From Prochlorococcus sp. AG-347-J20 (GTDB lineage: Bacteria > Cyanobacteriota > Cyanobacteriia > PCC-6307 > Cyanobiaceae), in NCBI GenBank assembly GCA_003281485.1, contig QCBW01000007.1, forward strand, positions 21,859 to 85,858: a DNA stretch of 64,000 bases, given 5' to 3'. Made by a program: the position numbers and the translations under genes. Numbering within the stretch: position 1 is the stretch's first letter; every line of letters starts with the position of its first letter. The notes beneath the pieces are model-generated. The model had not been told where the DNA came from. It worked only from the letters and a program-made list of their open reading frames with translations, and searched no databases. Of this stretch, positions 19,068-28,557 are shown piece by piece.

Positions 19068-21550
19068 AAAATATTACGAAAAATAATAAGCAAAATAAAT
19101 TAATTTCTAAAATTAAACAGTTTTTCTCCACAAATGGATGGGCGCCACTACCCTATCAGGTCGAATCTTGGGAAGCATTTTTAAATGGAGAGAGTGGAAT
19201 AATACAAGTTCCTACTGGATGTGGCAAAACTTATGCTGCATTAATGGGACCTTTATCAAAGATAGAAGATCCCAAAAATAATAAAAGTGTGAATATATTA
19301 TTAATAACCCCTTTAAAAGCACTAAGTAGAGATTTAAAAAATTCCATACAATTAGCAGCTTTGCATTTTAATAAAGAAATCACTGTTGAAATTAGGAACG
19401 GCGATACAACCCCATATGAAAAGAAAAAGCAACTAGCTAAACCACCTAATATTCTTATTAGCACTCCAGAGTCTTTATCTCTTTTACTTTCTAATAAAAA
19501 ATCTAATAATCTATTCAAGGATTTGTCATCAATAATTATTGATGAATGGCATGAATTGATGGGTAGTAAAAGAGGAAACCAGTGCGAGTTATCTTTAAGT
19601 TGGCTGAGAGGTAATATAAAAAATTTACAAATTTGGGCAATGTCTGCAACTATTGGAAATATTGAAGAAGCAGCAAGAGCAATAGTTGGGATGAGTGCTA
19701 TTAAACCCAAAATTATAAGTACAAATATTCAAAAAGAGATCGAAATTATAAGTGTTTTACCAGAGGAGGAAACTACCTTTCCATGGAGTGGGCATCTTGG
19801 GATTAGAAGTCATTCTTCACTATTAAAAATCCTAGATAAAAATAAAAGCACCTTATTATTCACCAATACGAGAAATCAAGCTGAAAGATGGTATCAATGT
19901 CTTAAATTTTTTCTCCCAGAGATGGAAGACAAAATTGCACTTCATCACGGCTCCCTGGATAAAGAAGATAGAAAAAGAGTTGAAGAAGGGGTTAAAGACG
20001 GATTAATAAAATGGGTAGTCTGCACCAGCTCGTTAGATTTAGGAGTTGACTTCCAACCAGTAGATCAAATAGTTCAAATTGGTAGTGCAAAGAATTTAGC
20101 TAGACTTATCCAAAGAGCGGGAAGAAGTGCTCATAGACCAGGTGGAAAATCAAAAATAATTTTTATGCCTACTAATTCTTTAGAGTTATTAGAGATTAGT
20201 GCAATGAGAAGAATAATAAAAAGTGGTATATCTGAGGAAATTAGACTTCCTGAATTATCTTATGATGTGCTTCTACAACATCTTATAAGTTTGGCATGTG
20301 GAAATGGCTTTGATCCAAAAATTGAAAAAGAAAGAATTAAAAATTGCTGGAGTTATAGAAGCTTAAAAGATCAAGACTGGAATTGGTGTCTTGACTTTTT
20401 AGAATATGGAGGAAATTGTCTTAAAGCATACCCAAAATATAAAAAGATAGTTAAAGAAGAATCAGAAAATAATAATGAAAATTTTAAATATTTTGTCAAA
20501 GACAAGTCTTTAATAAGAATCCATAAGTTCAATATTGGAACAATAACAAGTGACAAATTTGTGAATGTTAAATATATAAAAGGTAAATCCTTAGGTAATT
20601 TAGAGGAGAATTTTGCTTCAAAATTAAATCCTGGAGATACCTTTTACTTTGCTGGCAAAATGCTTCAATTTGTGAGAATAAGAGATATGATTTTATATGT
20701 TAAAAAATCAACAAAAAAAAGTTCTCTAATTCCTGCATGGGTTGGAGGTCAAATGGCAATTTCTGATCTGCTTTGCGAAAGTTTGAGAAAAGAAATAGAT
20801 ATATGCAATAAATTAGAAAATCATGAAGACTTAAATCTTGAACTAAATTCATTACGCCCAATATTGAAGAAACAAAAGGGTCTTTCAAATATTCCTAGGA
20901 TAGATGAATTCCTTATAGAGATATATAAAACCAAGGATTTATCAAATCTTTTTGTTTTTACACTTGATGGCAAATTTGTAAATGAAGGAATTGCATTTCT
21001 ATGGGCTTTAAGATTGGCAAAATTAAAACAATCTACATTTAGTATTACTGCTAATGATTTTGGATTCAGCTTAACCACCGCAGAAGATTATGATTTTTCC
21101 GTAATAAAAAAGGAAGCTGATTACTTTTTGGATAATAAAAAAATAGAAGAAGATCTAGAAAATGCAATTAATTTTTCAGAATTAACAAAACGTAGATTTA
21201 AAAATATTGCCCAAATAAGTGGACTTATAAATCAAAATAATCCAACCAAAACAAAAACTTCCTTTCAACTTCAAATAAGTTCAAGTCTTTTCTACGATGT
21301 ATTTACTAAATATGAAGATGGCCATCTTTTGATAAAACAATCGCATCAAGAAGTTAAAGAATATCAATTAGAAAATAAAAGAATATCTAGATCATTAGAA
21401 AGATTAAAAAATTCAAAAATGCTGTTAAATGAGATAAAAACACCAACTCCTTTTGCTTTCCCTTTATTAGTTGAAAGACTTAAAAATACTTTAAGCAATG
21501 AACCAATTGAAAAAAGAGTAGAAAAACTTATAAAAAAATATAGTGATTAA
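19064..21550 (+). CDS. Ligase-associated DEXH-box helicase (Lhr core-like)
   Basis: 828-aa superfamily 2 helicase of the Lhr-core type. Walker A VPTGCGKT (about 46-53), the DEXH box as DEWHELMGSKRG, SAT as MSATIGNIEEAAR, and motif VI QRAGRSAHRPGG are visible, followed by the long winged-helix and Lhr-specific C-terminal domains. The family translocates 3'-5' on single-stranded DNA. Translationally coupled to the ligase (4-bp overlap) and directly abutting the phosphoesterase. Confidence 0.92.
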   Translation: MKNITKNNKQNKLISKIKQFFSTNGWAPLPYQVESWEAFLNGESGIIQVPTGCGKTYAALMGPLSKIEDPKNNKSVNILLITPLKALSRDLKNSIQLAALHFNKEITVEIRNGDTTPYEKKKQLAKPPNILISTPESLSLLLSNKKSNNLFKDLSSIIIDEWHELMGSKRGNQCELSLSWLRGNIKNLQIWAMSATIGNIEEAARAIVGMSAIKPKIISTNIQKEIEIISVLPEEETTFPWSGHLGIRSHSSLLKILDKNKSTLLFTNTRNQAERWYQCLKFFLPEMEDKIALHHGSLDKEDRKRVEEGVKDGLIKWVVCTSSLDLGVDFQPVDQIVQIGSAKNLARLIQRAGRSAHRPGGKSKIIFMPTNSLELLEISAMRRIIKSGISEEIRLPELSYDVLLQHLISLACGNGFDPKIEKERIKNCWSYRSLKDQDWNWCLDFLEYGGNCLKAYPKYKKIVKEESENNNENFKYFVKDKSLIRIHKFNIGTITSDKFVNVKYIKGKSLGNLEENFASKLNPGDTFYFAGKMLQFVRIRDMILYVKKSTKKSSLIPAWVGGQMAISDLLCESLRKEIDICNKLENHEDLNLELNSLRPILKKQKGLSNIPRIDEFLIEIYKTKDLSNLFVFTLDGKFVNEGIAFLWALRLAKLKQSTFSITANDFGFSLTTAEDYDFSVIKKEADYFLDNKKIEEDLENAINFSELTKRRFKNIAQISGLINQNNPTKTKTSFQLQISSSLFYDVFTKYEDGHLLIKQSHQEVKEYQLENKRISRSLERLKNSKMLLNEIKTPTPFAFPLLVERLKNTLSNEPIEKRVEKLIKKYSD

Positions 21551-22204
21551 ATGAAAAAAAGTTCTTTTAAATTTTATTGGGAAGATACATTGTTAGAGAT
21601 GCTTCCTTCAAGAGCGTTATTTCTACCGGAAACAAAAGAATTGTTAATATGCGATATTCATCTTGGGAAAGCTGAATATTTTCAGCAAAATGGAATCCCT
21701 CTTACTAATAATTCAGATAAAAACAATTTTGCAAGAATAAAAAAACTAGTAGAAAAATACAGTCCTGAAAAGTTAATAATTTTGGGAGATTTATTCCACA
21801 GTAAATATTCAATTGATAAAACTTTGCAAAAAAAAGTTGAGGATCTTCCTAAACTACTAGAAACTAATATTGAACTCGTCTTAGGAAATCACGATGTAGG
21901 GTGTGATATTAAAAATATAAAAATTTTTGATTTTATAAAAACTAAAAATATTACTTTTAGCCATGAGCCAATTAATTTAAAAAACAATAAAACCTTGAAT
22001 ATTTGTGGACATTATCATCCAAAAATCTATTTAAAAAGCAATGGAGATAAATTATCTTTTAGATGTTTTGCAATGGATAAGAATAAAAATACTTTATTTT
22101 TACCAGCATTTGGAGACTTAACAGGAGGATATCCCTGCAAAAAGTCATTTAAAAAATGGGCAATTGTTTCCGAAGAAGAAATTATCGAAATAAAATCCCA
22201 ATAA
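21551..22204 (+). CDS. Ligase-associated metallophosphoesterase
   Basis: 217-aa calcineurin-like phosphoesterase, last gene of the repair cassette, with no gap after the helicase. Metal-binding motifs in order: CDIHLGKAE, LGDLFHS, LGNHDVG and CGHYHP. Homologues in this cassette are Mn-dependent phosphodiesterase/DNA end-processing enzymes. Start ATG on the base following the helicase stop. Size is typical of the family. Confidence 0.9.
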   Translation: MKKSSFKFYWEDTLLEMLPSRALFLPETKELLICDIHLGKAEYFQQNGIPLTNNSDKNNFARIKKLVEKYSPEKLIILGDLFHSKYSIDKTLQKKVEDLPKLLETNIELVLGNHDVGCDIKNIKIFDFIKTKNITFSHEPINLKNNKTLNICGHYHPKIYLKSNGDKLSFRCFAMDKNKNTLFLPAFGDLTGGYPCKKSFKKWAIVSEEEIIEIKSQ

Positions 22205-22406
22205 AACCCTATTAAAGTGAATTAAATTTTTCATTTTCATATACCAATTTATACTTCAAAGTCTCCTTTAGATTTTTTTTCAATTAGGTTAACCATCTTA
22301 TCTATTTTCTTACAAATAAAATGGATAACTAATAATTTATATATCTAATTACCCTTCCTAAAGCAAACAATCCACGTTATAAAAAAAATAAACACATTTT
22401 TTAGAA

Positions 22407-22709
22407 ATGAAAAAATTAAAAGGTTTGATTTTATTTCCATTTCTTCTTATTTCATTTGGGACAAACGCAAATGAGAATTTTTCTGTAGAGATAGAGGCAG
22501 TTACTCTTGTAATGGAACAATATAAAGAAGATGCTGAATCTAATATTGAACTAGATGGAAAGGATACAAAGTCAAGTTACATGGCTCTTAAACAAGACGA
22601 ATGTAATGCAACTGTTGAAGTAACTGAAAAAACTGGCCTAGAGATTTTAAATACTGAATTTTTTGATGTAGATGTCTGCAAGAAAGAAATTCATAAAGTA
22701 ATCAACTAA
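22407..22709 (+). CDS. Small exported protein, 100 aa
   Basis: Signal peptide (residues 1-21, LKGLILFPFLLISFGTNA then cleavage before NENFS) followed by an acidic mature domain with two cysteines (QDECNATVEV and VDVCKKEI) that could form one disulfide. Preceded by about 200 bp without a gene. No family recognised. Confidence 0.65.
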   Translation: MKKLKGLILFPFLLISFGTNANENFSVEIEAVTLVMEQYKEDAESNIELDGKDTKSSYMALKQDECNATVEVTEKTGLEILNTEFFDVDVCKKEIHKVIN

Positions 22710-22750
22710 ATATGCCTGCTATTAAAATCTAATACACCAAATAATTTAAA

Positions 22751-22855
22751 GAGGTCTTTTACTTAAAGAAGGTGAGACCTCGAGACCTAACAGAAAACTT
22801 TGGAACGGGTTCTGCATACCCAATTAGTAACTACAAAGAAGTTGCAGAGATGTAA
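22751..22855 (+). pseudogene. Possible gene remnant with hairpin
   Basis: A frame from GTG 22772 to TAA 22853-22855 encodes a peptide with protein-like character (RPRDLTENFGTGSAYPISNY). It lacks a convincing start or body, and the frame is open only from 22748. Upstream, an ATG at 22712 is cut short after six codons. The segment also holds a perfect 7-bp inverted repeat (GAGGTCT at 22751-22757, AGACCTC at 22775-22781). Best read as the decayed end of a small gene; a short RNA hairpin is the alternative. Confidence 0.25.
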
Positions 22856-22893
22856 TAAAAATTACAAAACCTAAACTTAATTTCTTTAAATAA

Positions 22894-23040
22894 TTATTTC
22901 TTTTTTGATAGGGTTTGGGATTCTTTCCTAGACATTAAAGCTTCTATTTGAGCAAGGACTTTTTGAAGTTCATCCGTTTTTGTCAGAGATGCTTCTGCCA
23001 CTTCTCTCAATTTTTCTAACTGTTCTTTAGTTTTATCCAT
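22894..23040 (-). CDS. Small coiled-coil protein, 48 aa
   Basis: 48-aa charged helical protein read directly from the sequence (KTKEQLEKLREVAEASLTK, TDELQKVLAQIEALMSRK) with clear leucine heptads and a basic tail. ATG at 23040-23038, stop TAA at 22896-22894. No family recognised. Confidence 0.5.
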   Translation of the reverse strand: MDKTKEQLEKLREVAEASLTKTDELQKVLAQIEALMSRKESQTLSKKK

Positions 23041-23049
23041 AAAAATAAA

Positions 23050-23205
23050 TTAGAAATTAACCACCTTGTAAAGTGGTTTTAATACAGATTTTTTACTCTC
23101 ACACAAACTCATATTCTCTCTTTTTTTAATAAAGTCAAATAAATTTCCTTTTATTATTGTTTTATGAGGACTTCCAATTAATTCTTTGTTTATTATTAAA
23201 ACCAT
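23050..23205 (-). CDS. Hypothetical small protein, 51 aa
   Basis: 51-aa basic peptide (NKELIGSPHKTIIKGNLFDF, IKKRENMSLCESKKS), ATG at 23205-23203. It lies 9 bp upstream of the 48-aa coiled-coil gene on the same strand, consistent with an operon. No recognised domain; could be spurious. Confidence 0.35.
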   Translation of the reverse strand: MVLIINKELIGSPHKTIIKGNLFDFIKKRENMSLCESKKSVLKPLYKVVNF

Positions 23206-23235
23206 AGGATTTACCTTAATAAAAATACTTTTAAA

Positions 23236-23325
23236 TTATGAAGTAAATACAGGCAAGCCAAGTGTTGCAGTTGTAATAAGAGCACCTGCAAAAATCAAGA
23301 AAGGTAGAAAGGGATAGTTTTTCAA
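23236..23325 (-). CDS. Possible single-helix membrane peptide, 29 aa
   Basis: A TTG-initiated frame of 29 codons with one hydrophobic helix (YPFLPFLIFAGALITTATLG). It follows pstB on the same strand and the frame is open back to the pstB stop, so the true start could be further upstream. The composition is like small thylakoid peptides, but no known subunit matches. Confidence 0.3.
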   Translation of the reverse strand: MKNYPFLPFLIFAGALITTATLGLPVFTS

Positions 23326-23412
23326 AGATAAACTTGCTAATTCGAAATTACTATATAGGTATTTATACTTTTTGTCTACCCCCTTTACTAACTTAAAGGT
23401 AAAAATCCTACA

Positions 23413-24222
23413 TCAACCAAATTTACCAGATATGTATTCCTGAGTGGTTTTTTCTTTTGGAGAGTTAAAAATTTTCTTTGTCGAATTAAATTCCGCAAGA
23501 TAACCAACCTTTCCTCCATCACCATCTTCATATTCAATAGCATTAAAAAATGCAGTCATATCACTAACTCTTAATGCCTGCTGCATGTTATGAGTAACGA
23601 TTATTATCGTATAATTTTTCTTAAGTTCGTGCATCGTCTCTTCTATTTTCAGAGTAGAAATTGGATCTAAAGCTGAGCATGGCTCATCCATTAAAATAAT
23701 TTCAGGCTCAATTGCGATGGCACGAGCAATACATAATCTTTGTTGTTGTCCACCAGATAAAGAGTAACCACTATCGTTTAATTTATCCTTACATTCGTCC
23801 CATAATGCAGCCTTTCTTAGAGAACTTTCGACTAATTCATCCATATCTCCCGTAAAGCCATTAATTCTTGCCCCAAATGCAATATTTTCATAGATAGATT
23901 TAGGAAAAGGATTAGGTTGTTGAAAGACCATCCCAATTCTTCTTCTCACTTCAACTGGATCTACTCTTTTATCGTAAATATTAGTTCCATCAAAGAGGAC
24001 AGTTCCTTTTAACGAACAATTAGGAATCAAATCGTTCATTCTATTTAATGATCTAAGAACAGTTGATTTACCACAACCTGATGGTCCAATAAGAGAGGTT
24101 ATATTTCCTTTTTTAAAACTACAAAAAACATTTCTTACTGCTTCAAAAGTTCCATAGCTAATAGAGACATTCTCAAGAGATAAAATGATATTCTTTGGTG
24201 TTTTTTTATTAGTTCTAATCAT
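23413..24222 (-). CDS. pstB: Phosphate ABC transporter ATP-binding protein PstB
   Basis: 269-aa ATPase of the high-affinity phosphate importer. Walker A GPSGCGKS (about 42-49), PstB-typical [19 protein letters not shown], signature LSGGQQQR, Walker [13 protein letters not shown] and H-loop THNMQQA are complete. Last gene of pstC-pstA-pstB, its start on the base after the pstA stop. Expected to be induced by phosphate starvation through PhoBR. Confidence 0.96.
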   Translation of the reverse strand: MIRTNKKTPKNIILSLENVSISYGTFEAVRNVFCSFKKGNITSLIGPSGCGKSTVLRSLNRMNDLIPNCSLKGTVLFDGTNIYDKRVDPVEVRRRIGMVFQQPNPFPKSIYENIAFGARINGFTGDMDELVESSLRKAALWDECKDKLNDSGYSLSGGQQQRLCIARAIAIEPEIILMDEPCSALDPISTLKIEETMHELKKNYTIIIVTHNMQQALRVSDMTAFFNAIEYEDGDGGKVGYLAEFNSTKKIFNSPKEKTTQEYISGKFG

Positions 24223-25116
24223 TTATACTCTCTTAGTTTTCTCAGTAAAAGCGGCTAATATCCTTGAAAATATATTTACTGATAGTATCGATAAAACAAG
24301 AATAAAGGAAGCTGCCCAGGCTAATTTATTCTGTGCATCATAAGGTTCAAGAGCAAAGTTGTATATCAATACAGCCAAAGAACCCATCTCATAAAATAAG
24401 TCTCCAAAGCCTGTTATGTAGTAGTAAGAGAATAAAGCCGTAAATATCAAAGGTGCTGTTTCACCTGCAGCTCTTGCTATTCCAAGTACAACGCCAGTAG
24501 CAATAGATCTAAATGCAGATGGCAAAGTTACTTTCAATATGGTTGTATACATACTTGCTCCAACACCAAGAGACGCATATCTTAATTCATTAGGAACCAA
24601 CTTTAAACCTTCGTCAGTGGTCTTAATCACAGTAGGCAACATCAATATTGAAAGTGCTATACCTCCGGCCAAGCCACTATACATACTTCCAAATAAGATC
24701 TTTGTTGAAACAATTAAGGCATAAATAAATACACCGGCAATAATTGAAGGGACTCCAGCTAAAACATTTACCCCGAATCTGATAAATCTTGAAAAAACAC
24801 CGTCTTTAGAATATTCTGCAAGATATATTCCACCTCCAACGCCTACTGGTATGGCGATAATTGAAGCAATGGTAGTAATTATTAATGTCCCTATTAATGC
24901 AGGATTAATACCTCCTGCATCTAAATCATCTCCAGGAGGATTTGGTTCTAAAGTAAATAGTTCTGGTGTGATTTGAGATCCACCTTTGATAAGAATATAA
25001 GTTACCAAAAAAATCAAGGGAAGTATTGCAATCAATGCACAAATTATTGATAAAGAAGTAAATAATTTATCACCTATATTTCTGGATAATCCTTTGTGGT
25101 AATAAAGTGAATTCAT
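24223..25116 (-). CDS. pstA: Phosphate ABC transporter permease PstA
   Basis: 297-aa inner-membrane permease with about six helices. The EAA-type loop that contacts PstB is seen as NELRYASLGVGASMYTTILK. Start and end fit the family (starts in a short cytoplasmic tail, ends after the last helix with EKTKRV). 6 bp after pstC. Confidence 0.94.
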   Translation of the reverse strand: MNSLYYHKGLSRNIGDKLFTSLSIICALIAILPLIFLVTYILIKGGSQITPELFTLEPNPPGDDLDAGGINPALIGTLIITTIASIIAIPVGVGGGIYLAEYSKDGVFSRFIRFGVNVLAGVPSIIAGVFIYALIVSTKILFGSMYSGLAGGIALSILMLPTVIKTTDEGLKLVPNELRYASLGVGASMYTTILKVTLPSAFRSIATGVVLGIARAAGETAPLIFTALFSYYYITGFGDLFYEMGSLAVLIYNFALEPYDAQNKLAWAASFILVLSILSVNIFSRILAAFTEKTKRV

Positions 25117-25122
25117 AATTAT

Positions 25123-26070
25123 CTAATATTTGAGACTAAATTTCTTAACTAGCAACTGCGCAAAGATATTGACCACTAAAGATAGGATCATCAGTACAAA
25201 AGCCGCATAAAACAGTGATGAAACCTGGCTTCCATCAGCTTCACCGAACTGGTTTGCGAGCATGGAGGAAATGGTATATCCAGGAGATAATAGAGACCAA
25301 CTAAATGCATTGGAATTACCAATAATCATGGTTACAGCCATTGTTTCTCCCATTGCCCTACCTAAAGCCAATAGAACACCTGCCATAATTCCTGATAATG
25401 CTGCCGGCAAAATTACTGAAAATATTGTTTTCCATCTACTTGCTCCAATACCATAAGCTGCATTTCTTAGCTTTTTCGGAACCTGGTTAAGAGAATCTCT
25501 AGCAATGGAAGTCACTATTGGCAAAAGCATTACTACTAAGATCAATATTGCTAACAAAGAATTCCTACCTGTAGGTTCTGTACTGAATAAAGGTATCCAA
25601 CCAAAGAAATTATGTAAAAATACAAAAAAGGCTCTAAAAAAAGGTTCCATTACAAATATTGCCCAAAGTCCCAATACAACTGATGGAACTGCTGCTAATA
25701 ATTCAACAAAAGAACCTATTATTTCTCTAAAAACTTTAGGTACAAAGTCCTCGGTAATAAATATTGCAGTTCCAACGCCCAAAGGGATAGTTATTAATAA
25801 CGAAAGGAATGAAGTAACCAATGTGCCATATATTGCAGTAAAAGCTCCGTATTCATCTTTTACTGGATTCCATTCAGAGGTTACGAGAAACTTCAATCCA
25901 TACCTTGAAAAGGATTCGAATGACTGAAAAAAGACTACTAAAATAATTCCTAAAAGTATCATTGCTACGAAACTAGACAAGACTAGTGCAGTATTTTTGA
26001 AGATAATATCAATATTTTTTTCGATACCGAATCTTTTACGATTCTTGAAAAGAGTTAATTTCTCTTCCAT
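25123..26070 (-). CDS. pstC: Phosphate ABC transporter permease PstC
   Basis: 315-aa permease, partner of PstA, with six helices and the coupling loop KKLRNAAYGIGASRWKTIF. First gene of the pstCAB operon. The substrate-binding protein gene pstS is not in this window, so it must be elsewhere. A Pho-box-like sequence lies about 45 bp upstream. Confidence 0.94.
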   Translation of the reverse strand: MEEKLTLFKNRKRFGIEKNIDIIFKNTALVLSSFVAMILLGIILVVFFQSFESFSRYGLKFLVTSEWNPVKDEYGAFTAIYGTLVTSFLSLLITIPLGVGTAIFITEDFVPKVFREIIGSFVELLAAVPSVVLGLWAIFVMEPFFRAFFVFLHNFFGWIPLFSTEPTGRNSLLAILILVVMLLPIVTSIARDSLNQVPKKLRNAAYGIGASRWKTIFSVILPAALSGIMAGVLLALGRAMGETMAVTMIIGNSNAFSWSLLSPGYTISSMLANQFGEADGSQVSSLFYAAFVLMILSLVVNIFAQLLVKKFSLKY

Positions 26071-26110
26071 TAAAAAAAGAATATCTCTATAAATCTACTA
26101 CTAAATGCTG

Positions 26111-26137
26111 TAAAAGACTTTAAGAGTGGTTAAAGGG
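26111..26137 (-). promoter_or_regulatory. Candidate Pho box upstream of pstC
   Basis: On the minus strand the segment reads CTTTAACC-ACT-CTTAAAGT followed by a third, poorer unit. That approximates the tandem 8-bp units with 3-bp spacers (CTTAACCT-like) of cyanobacterial PhoB sites. It sits 41-67 bp before the pstC start. The match is imperfect and made by eye; regulation by PhoBR is expected for this operon on general grounds. Confidence 0.4.
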
Positions 26138-26156
26138 ATAAAAAAGTCATGATAAT

Positions 26157-26309
26157 TTGACATGTATTGAAAAATTTATCTACCTATTTTTTGAACGGAA
26201 TAATGCCCCAGCTCCACTCAATCTTTTTGATGCCATCGCAGGTGGAGAAAGTATTAATGAAATTGCAGAAGAGAAAATGAGGATATTTTTGAAAATGCCC
26301 AATATGTAA
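26157..26309 (+). CDS. Possible small protein, 50 aa (or remnant)
   Basis: A TTG-initiated frame encoding a peptide with a protein-like centre (APAPLNLFDAIAGGESINEI, AEEKMRIFL). The body looks conserved in style, while the N-terminus is short and ATG starts are absent, so it may be a decayed gene. It occupies the otherwise empty 330 bp between pstC and the K+ channel gene. The TTGACA at its start could equally be a promoter -35 element. Confidence 0.35.
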   Translation: MTCIEKFIYLFFERNNAPAPLNLFDAIAGGESINEIAEEKMRIFLKMPNM

Positions 26310-26401
26310 TGAGAACTAAGTTTGTTAAATATAAAGAAAATTTACAGACTTTAAGAAATATAAAAATTGAAAGATTTATGTATCAAATTATTTTGATATC
26401 T

Positions 26402-27457
26402 TTATTTTAATAGCTCTACTGCTACAACAAGATTTCCTAATAAACCATTCAAAATATTTAGCTGTTCTTTACTACCAAATGCTATTAATACTTGACCTGG
26501 CTGAAGTATAAAATTACCTCCAGGATTAGTAAACAACTTTTCATTTTCTTTAATGGCTAAAATTTTAGCCCCACTCTTTTTACCTATTCCAAGTTCAGAA
26601 AGTGATCTTTTCTCCGCTGTTTCAAAAAGACTAATATCATTACTTAATTCAAATTCTTCAATTTCGCATTCACTTCCAGCGAGAAGATCTAGAAAGTCAA
26701 TGGCGATTGGTCTCAGAGCCATTGATGCCATTGCTCTTCCAGCTGCTATGTAAGGACTAACAACTATACTTGCCCCAGCTAATCTCAACTTACTTGCAGC
26801 TTCTTCCGTTCCAGCTCTAGCTATTACTCTTATAGAACTTCTTATACCTTTAGCACTTAGAACTACATATAAATTTGCAGCATCATTGGGTAAGGTAACA
26901 ACCAAACTTTTGCATTTTTCTAATCCTGCAAGTTTTAGGGTCTCATCAAGAGTTGCATCAGCACAAAGTACTTCTAAACCATTGTCTTCAGCAATCTTTT
27001 TTCTATCTTCGTCACTCTCAACAACGATAATTGGAATATTTTGCGTTTTTATTTGGTTGGATATTTCCTGACCTACTCTCCCATATCCGCACAAAATCAC
27101 ATGATTTTCCATTTTTCTAAGAATTCTTTTAAAACGTAATTCGTTTACTCTTTGAAAATAGCCGGATTCGAATAATCTAACAGCTTTTTGAAAGGTAAAT
27201 TGAATAAATATCAATCCGCCAACGATTACTAAAACAGTTACAATCCTGCCTTCAGGGCTTAAAGGTTGAACTTCTCCAAAACCAATAGTGGTTATTGTGA
27301 TCAGAACCATCCATAAGCAATCACTCCATTCCCATCCCTCTGTTATTCGATAGCCAATTGCACCTAAAAAAAACAGAAAGAATAAAGAATAAATAAGACC
27401 AAACCAAGGTCTTAAATAGTCTTTAATAAAATAGAACTCAAATAATCTAAGCTTCAT
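26402..27457 (-). CDS. Potassium channel with RCK (TrkA) domains
   Basis: 351-aa two-helix ion channel. Membrane helix 1 about 19-38, pore loop with selectivity filter TIGFGE (about 57-62; GFG replaces the more usual GYG), helix 2 about 68-90. A TrkA-N Rossmann domain starts at VILCGYGRVGQEI (about 118) and a TrkA-C domain covers about 265-345. This is the MthK/Kch-like layout, where ligand binding to the RCK ring gates K+ flux. Monocistronic. Confidence 0.9.
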   Translation of the reverse strand: MKLRLFEFYFIKDYLRPWFGLIYSLFFLFFLGAIGYRITEGWEWSDCLWMVLITITTIGFGEVQPLSPEGRIVTVLVIVGGLIFIQFTFQKAVRLFESGYFQRVNELRFKRILRKMENHVILCGYGRVGQEISNQIKTQNIPIIVVESDEDRKKIAEDNGLEVLCADATLDETLKLAGLEKCKSLVVTLPNDAANLYVVLSAKGIRSSIRVIARAGTEEAASKLRLAGASIVVSPYIAAGRAMASMALRPIAIDFLDLLAGSECEIEEFELSNDISLFETAEKRSLSELGIGKKSGAKILAIKENEKLFTNPGGNFILQPGQVLIAFGSKEQLNILNGLLGNLVVAVELLK

Positions 27458-27640
27458 ATACCTTATTATCGTAAACTATTCAAAAATTTCAAAAAAATTT
27501 TCTATTATGTTCCTAAAACTATTTATTTGTTTTGGTGAAATATATATTAAGCAGGATAATAATATTTTTTTTCATAGCTGTTTGCATTAAACAAATGATT
27601 ACCGTCTCAGGTCTTATTTAATGCTTCTTTAAAAATTAAT

Positions 27641-27772
27641 TCAAGGTTTTACTTGTACTGATTCAATGAGAAAATCAGAAGCTGCTTTTAACCAATCAGC
27701 GACTGTAAGACGAAGATCAGGTTGAGAATATACAAGCGCGACAATAATTCCAACTAAAATTATCTTTACCAT
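27641..27772 (-). CDS. Small membrane-associated protein, 43 aa
   Basis: 43 aa with an N-terminal hydrophobic stretch (KIILVGIIVALVYS) and an amphipathic helix (LTVADWLKAASDFLIES). Composition is unlike the AT-driven background (several GC-richer codons), which supports a real gene. ATG at 27772-27770. Resembles small membrane peptides seen in many picocyanobacteria, but no name was recognised. Confidence 0.6.
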   Translation of the reverse strand: MVKIILVGIIVALVYSQPDLRLTVADWLKAASDFLIESVQVKP

Positions 27773-27848
27773 GGTATTTCAAATATTCTTATGAATTAAA
27801 GCACACCTATTTAGTAAAAAGAACCTTAGTTTATAAAAAATAGATTAA

Positions 27849-28202
27849 TTAAAATTTCTCTAATTGATTAAATAAGTATTCTACTCTTCTTAAATTAACG
27901 CCTAAATCTGATTGACCTAATCTTGCTGCAGATCTTATTTGGATTATTCCTTTAGATCTATCTACATAACTTCTTACATCGAGCTTTAAAATTTCAAGAT
28001 CATCAGGGAATCTAAAAATCAAGCTTCTACAAACACCTCTCCAATAACTTCTACCACTTTCAATAACTTCTGTACGAGGTAAACCTTCTGCCAGAGAAAC
28101 AAGTTGAATAAACTTTTGATCAACATTTATTAGTTTCTTTTCTACTAAGACACTATTTAGTGGATTAGTTATTGGAGCAAGACCTTGGATTGAAGAAACC
28201 AT
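27849..28202 (-). CDS. DUF1499 family protein
   Basis: 117 aa. The C-terminal signature IIQIRSAARLGQSDLGVNLR followed by R-V-E-x-L is the DUF1499 hallmark. The N-terminal part (VIESGRSYWRGVCRSLIFRFP) fits its first strands. Function unknown; the family occurs in chloroplasts and cyanobacteria. Usual length for the domain, with no signal peptide. Monocistronic. Confidence 0.75.
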   Translation of the reverse strand: MVSSIQGLAPITNPLNSVLVEKKLINVDQKFIQLVSLAEGLPRTEVIESGRSYWRGVCRSLIFRFPDDLEILKLDVRSYVDRSKGIIQIRSAARLGQSDLGVNLRRVEYLFNQLEKF

Positions 28203-28323
28203 ATTTTTTTAAAACAATATAGATGTTCTAACCGATTTCATACACAAAGTGAGAGAAAAAAGTAAAGAATTTCCCCATAAATTTGATCTATTTTTAAAGA
28301 TTCCTTATTTTGTGATCAAAATT

Positions 28324-28461
28324 CTAAAATTTAAGATTTTTTATTGTTTTTTTTGATAGAGATGGTTGCCTATTATGTTTACTAATTAATTTCCTAACCC
28401 ATAAAAAAACTCCCACAAACAAAAATATTTCAACAATAATTCCAACCTTTATTAAACTCAT
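28324..28461 (-). CDS. Small membrane protein, 45 aa
   Basis: One N-terminal membrane helix (residues 4-22, IKVGIIVEIFLFVGVFLWV) followed by a basic tail (RKLISKHNRQPSLSKKTIK). Its ATG overlaps the stop of the preceding 30-codon frame (ATGA) and the genes at 28458 and 28558 lie just upstream, so it is the last gene of a likely three-gene operon. Confidence 0.5.
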   Translation of the reverse strand: MSLIKVGIIVEIFLFVGVFLWVRKLISKHNRQPSLSKKTIKNLKF

Positions 28462-28550
28462 TTTTTATCCTTATTTTTCTTGTTGGTACCCTCTATGTAT
28501 GGCACAAGAATATTTAATAACCACTTTTTAAATGAACTTAAAGGTTTCAT
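28458..28550 (-). CDS. Very small protein, 30 aa
   Basis: 30-aa basic peptide (SSFKKWLLNILVPYIEG then a lysine-rich end). Supported mainly by tight coupling: 7 bp after the gene at 28558 and overlapping the next gene by 4 bp. No family recognised. Confidence 0.4.
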   Translation of the reverse strand: MKPLSSFKKWLLNILVPYIEGTNKKNKDKK

Positions 28551-28557
28551 AATCTAT

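Noticed and set aside
27535..27621. GTG-started 28-codon hydrophobic frame
   Set aside because: Competing frames of similar length occur in the same AT-rich stretch; no support beyond hydrophobicity.
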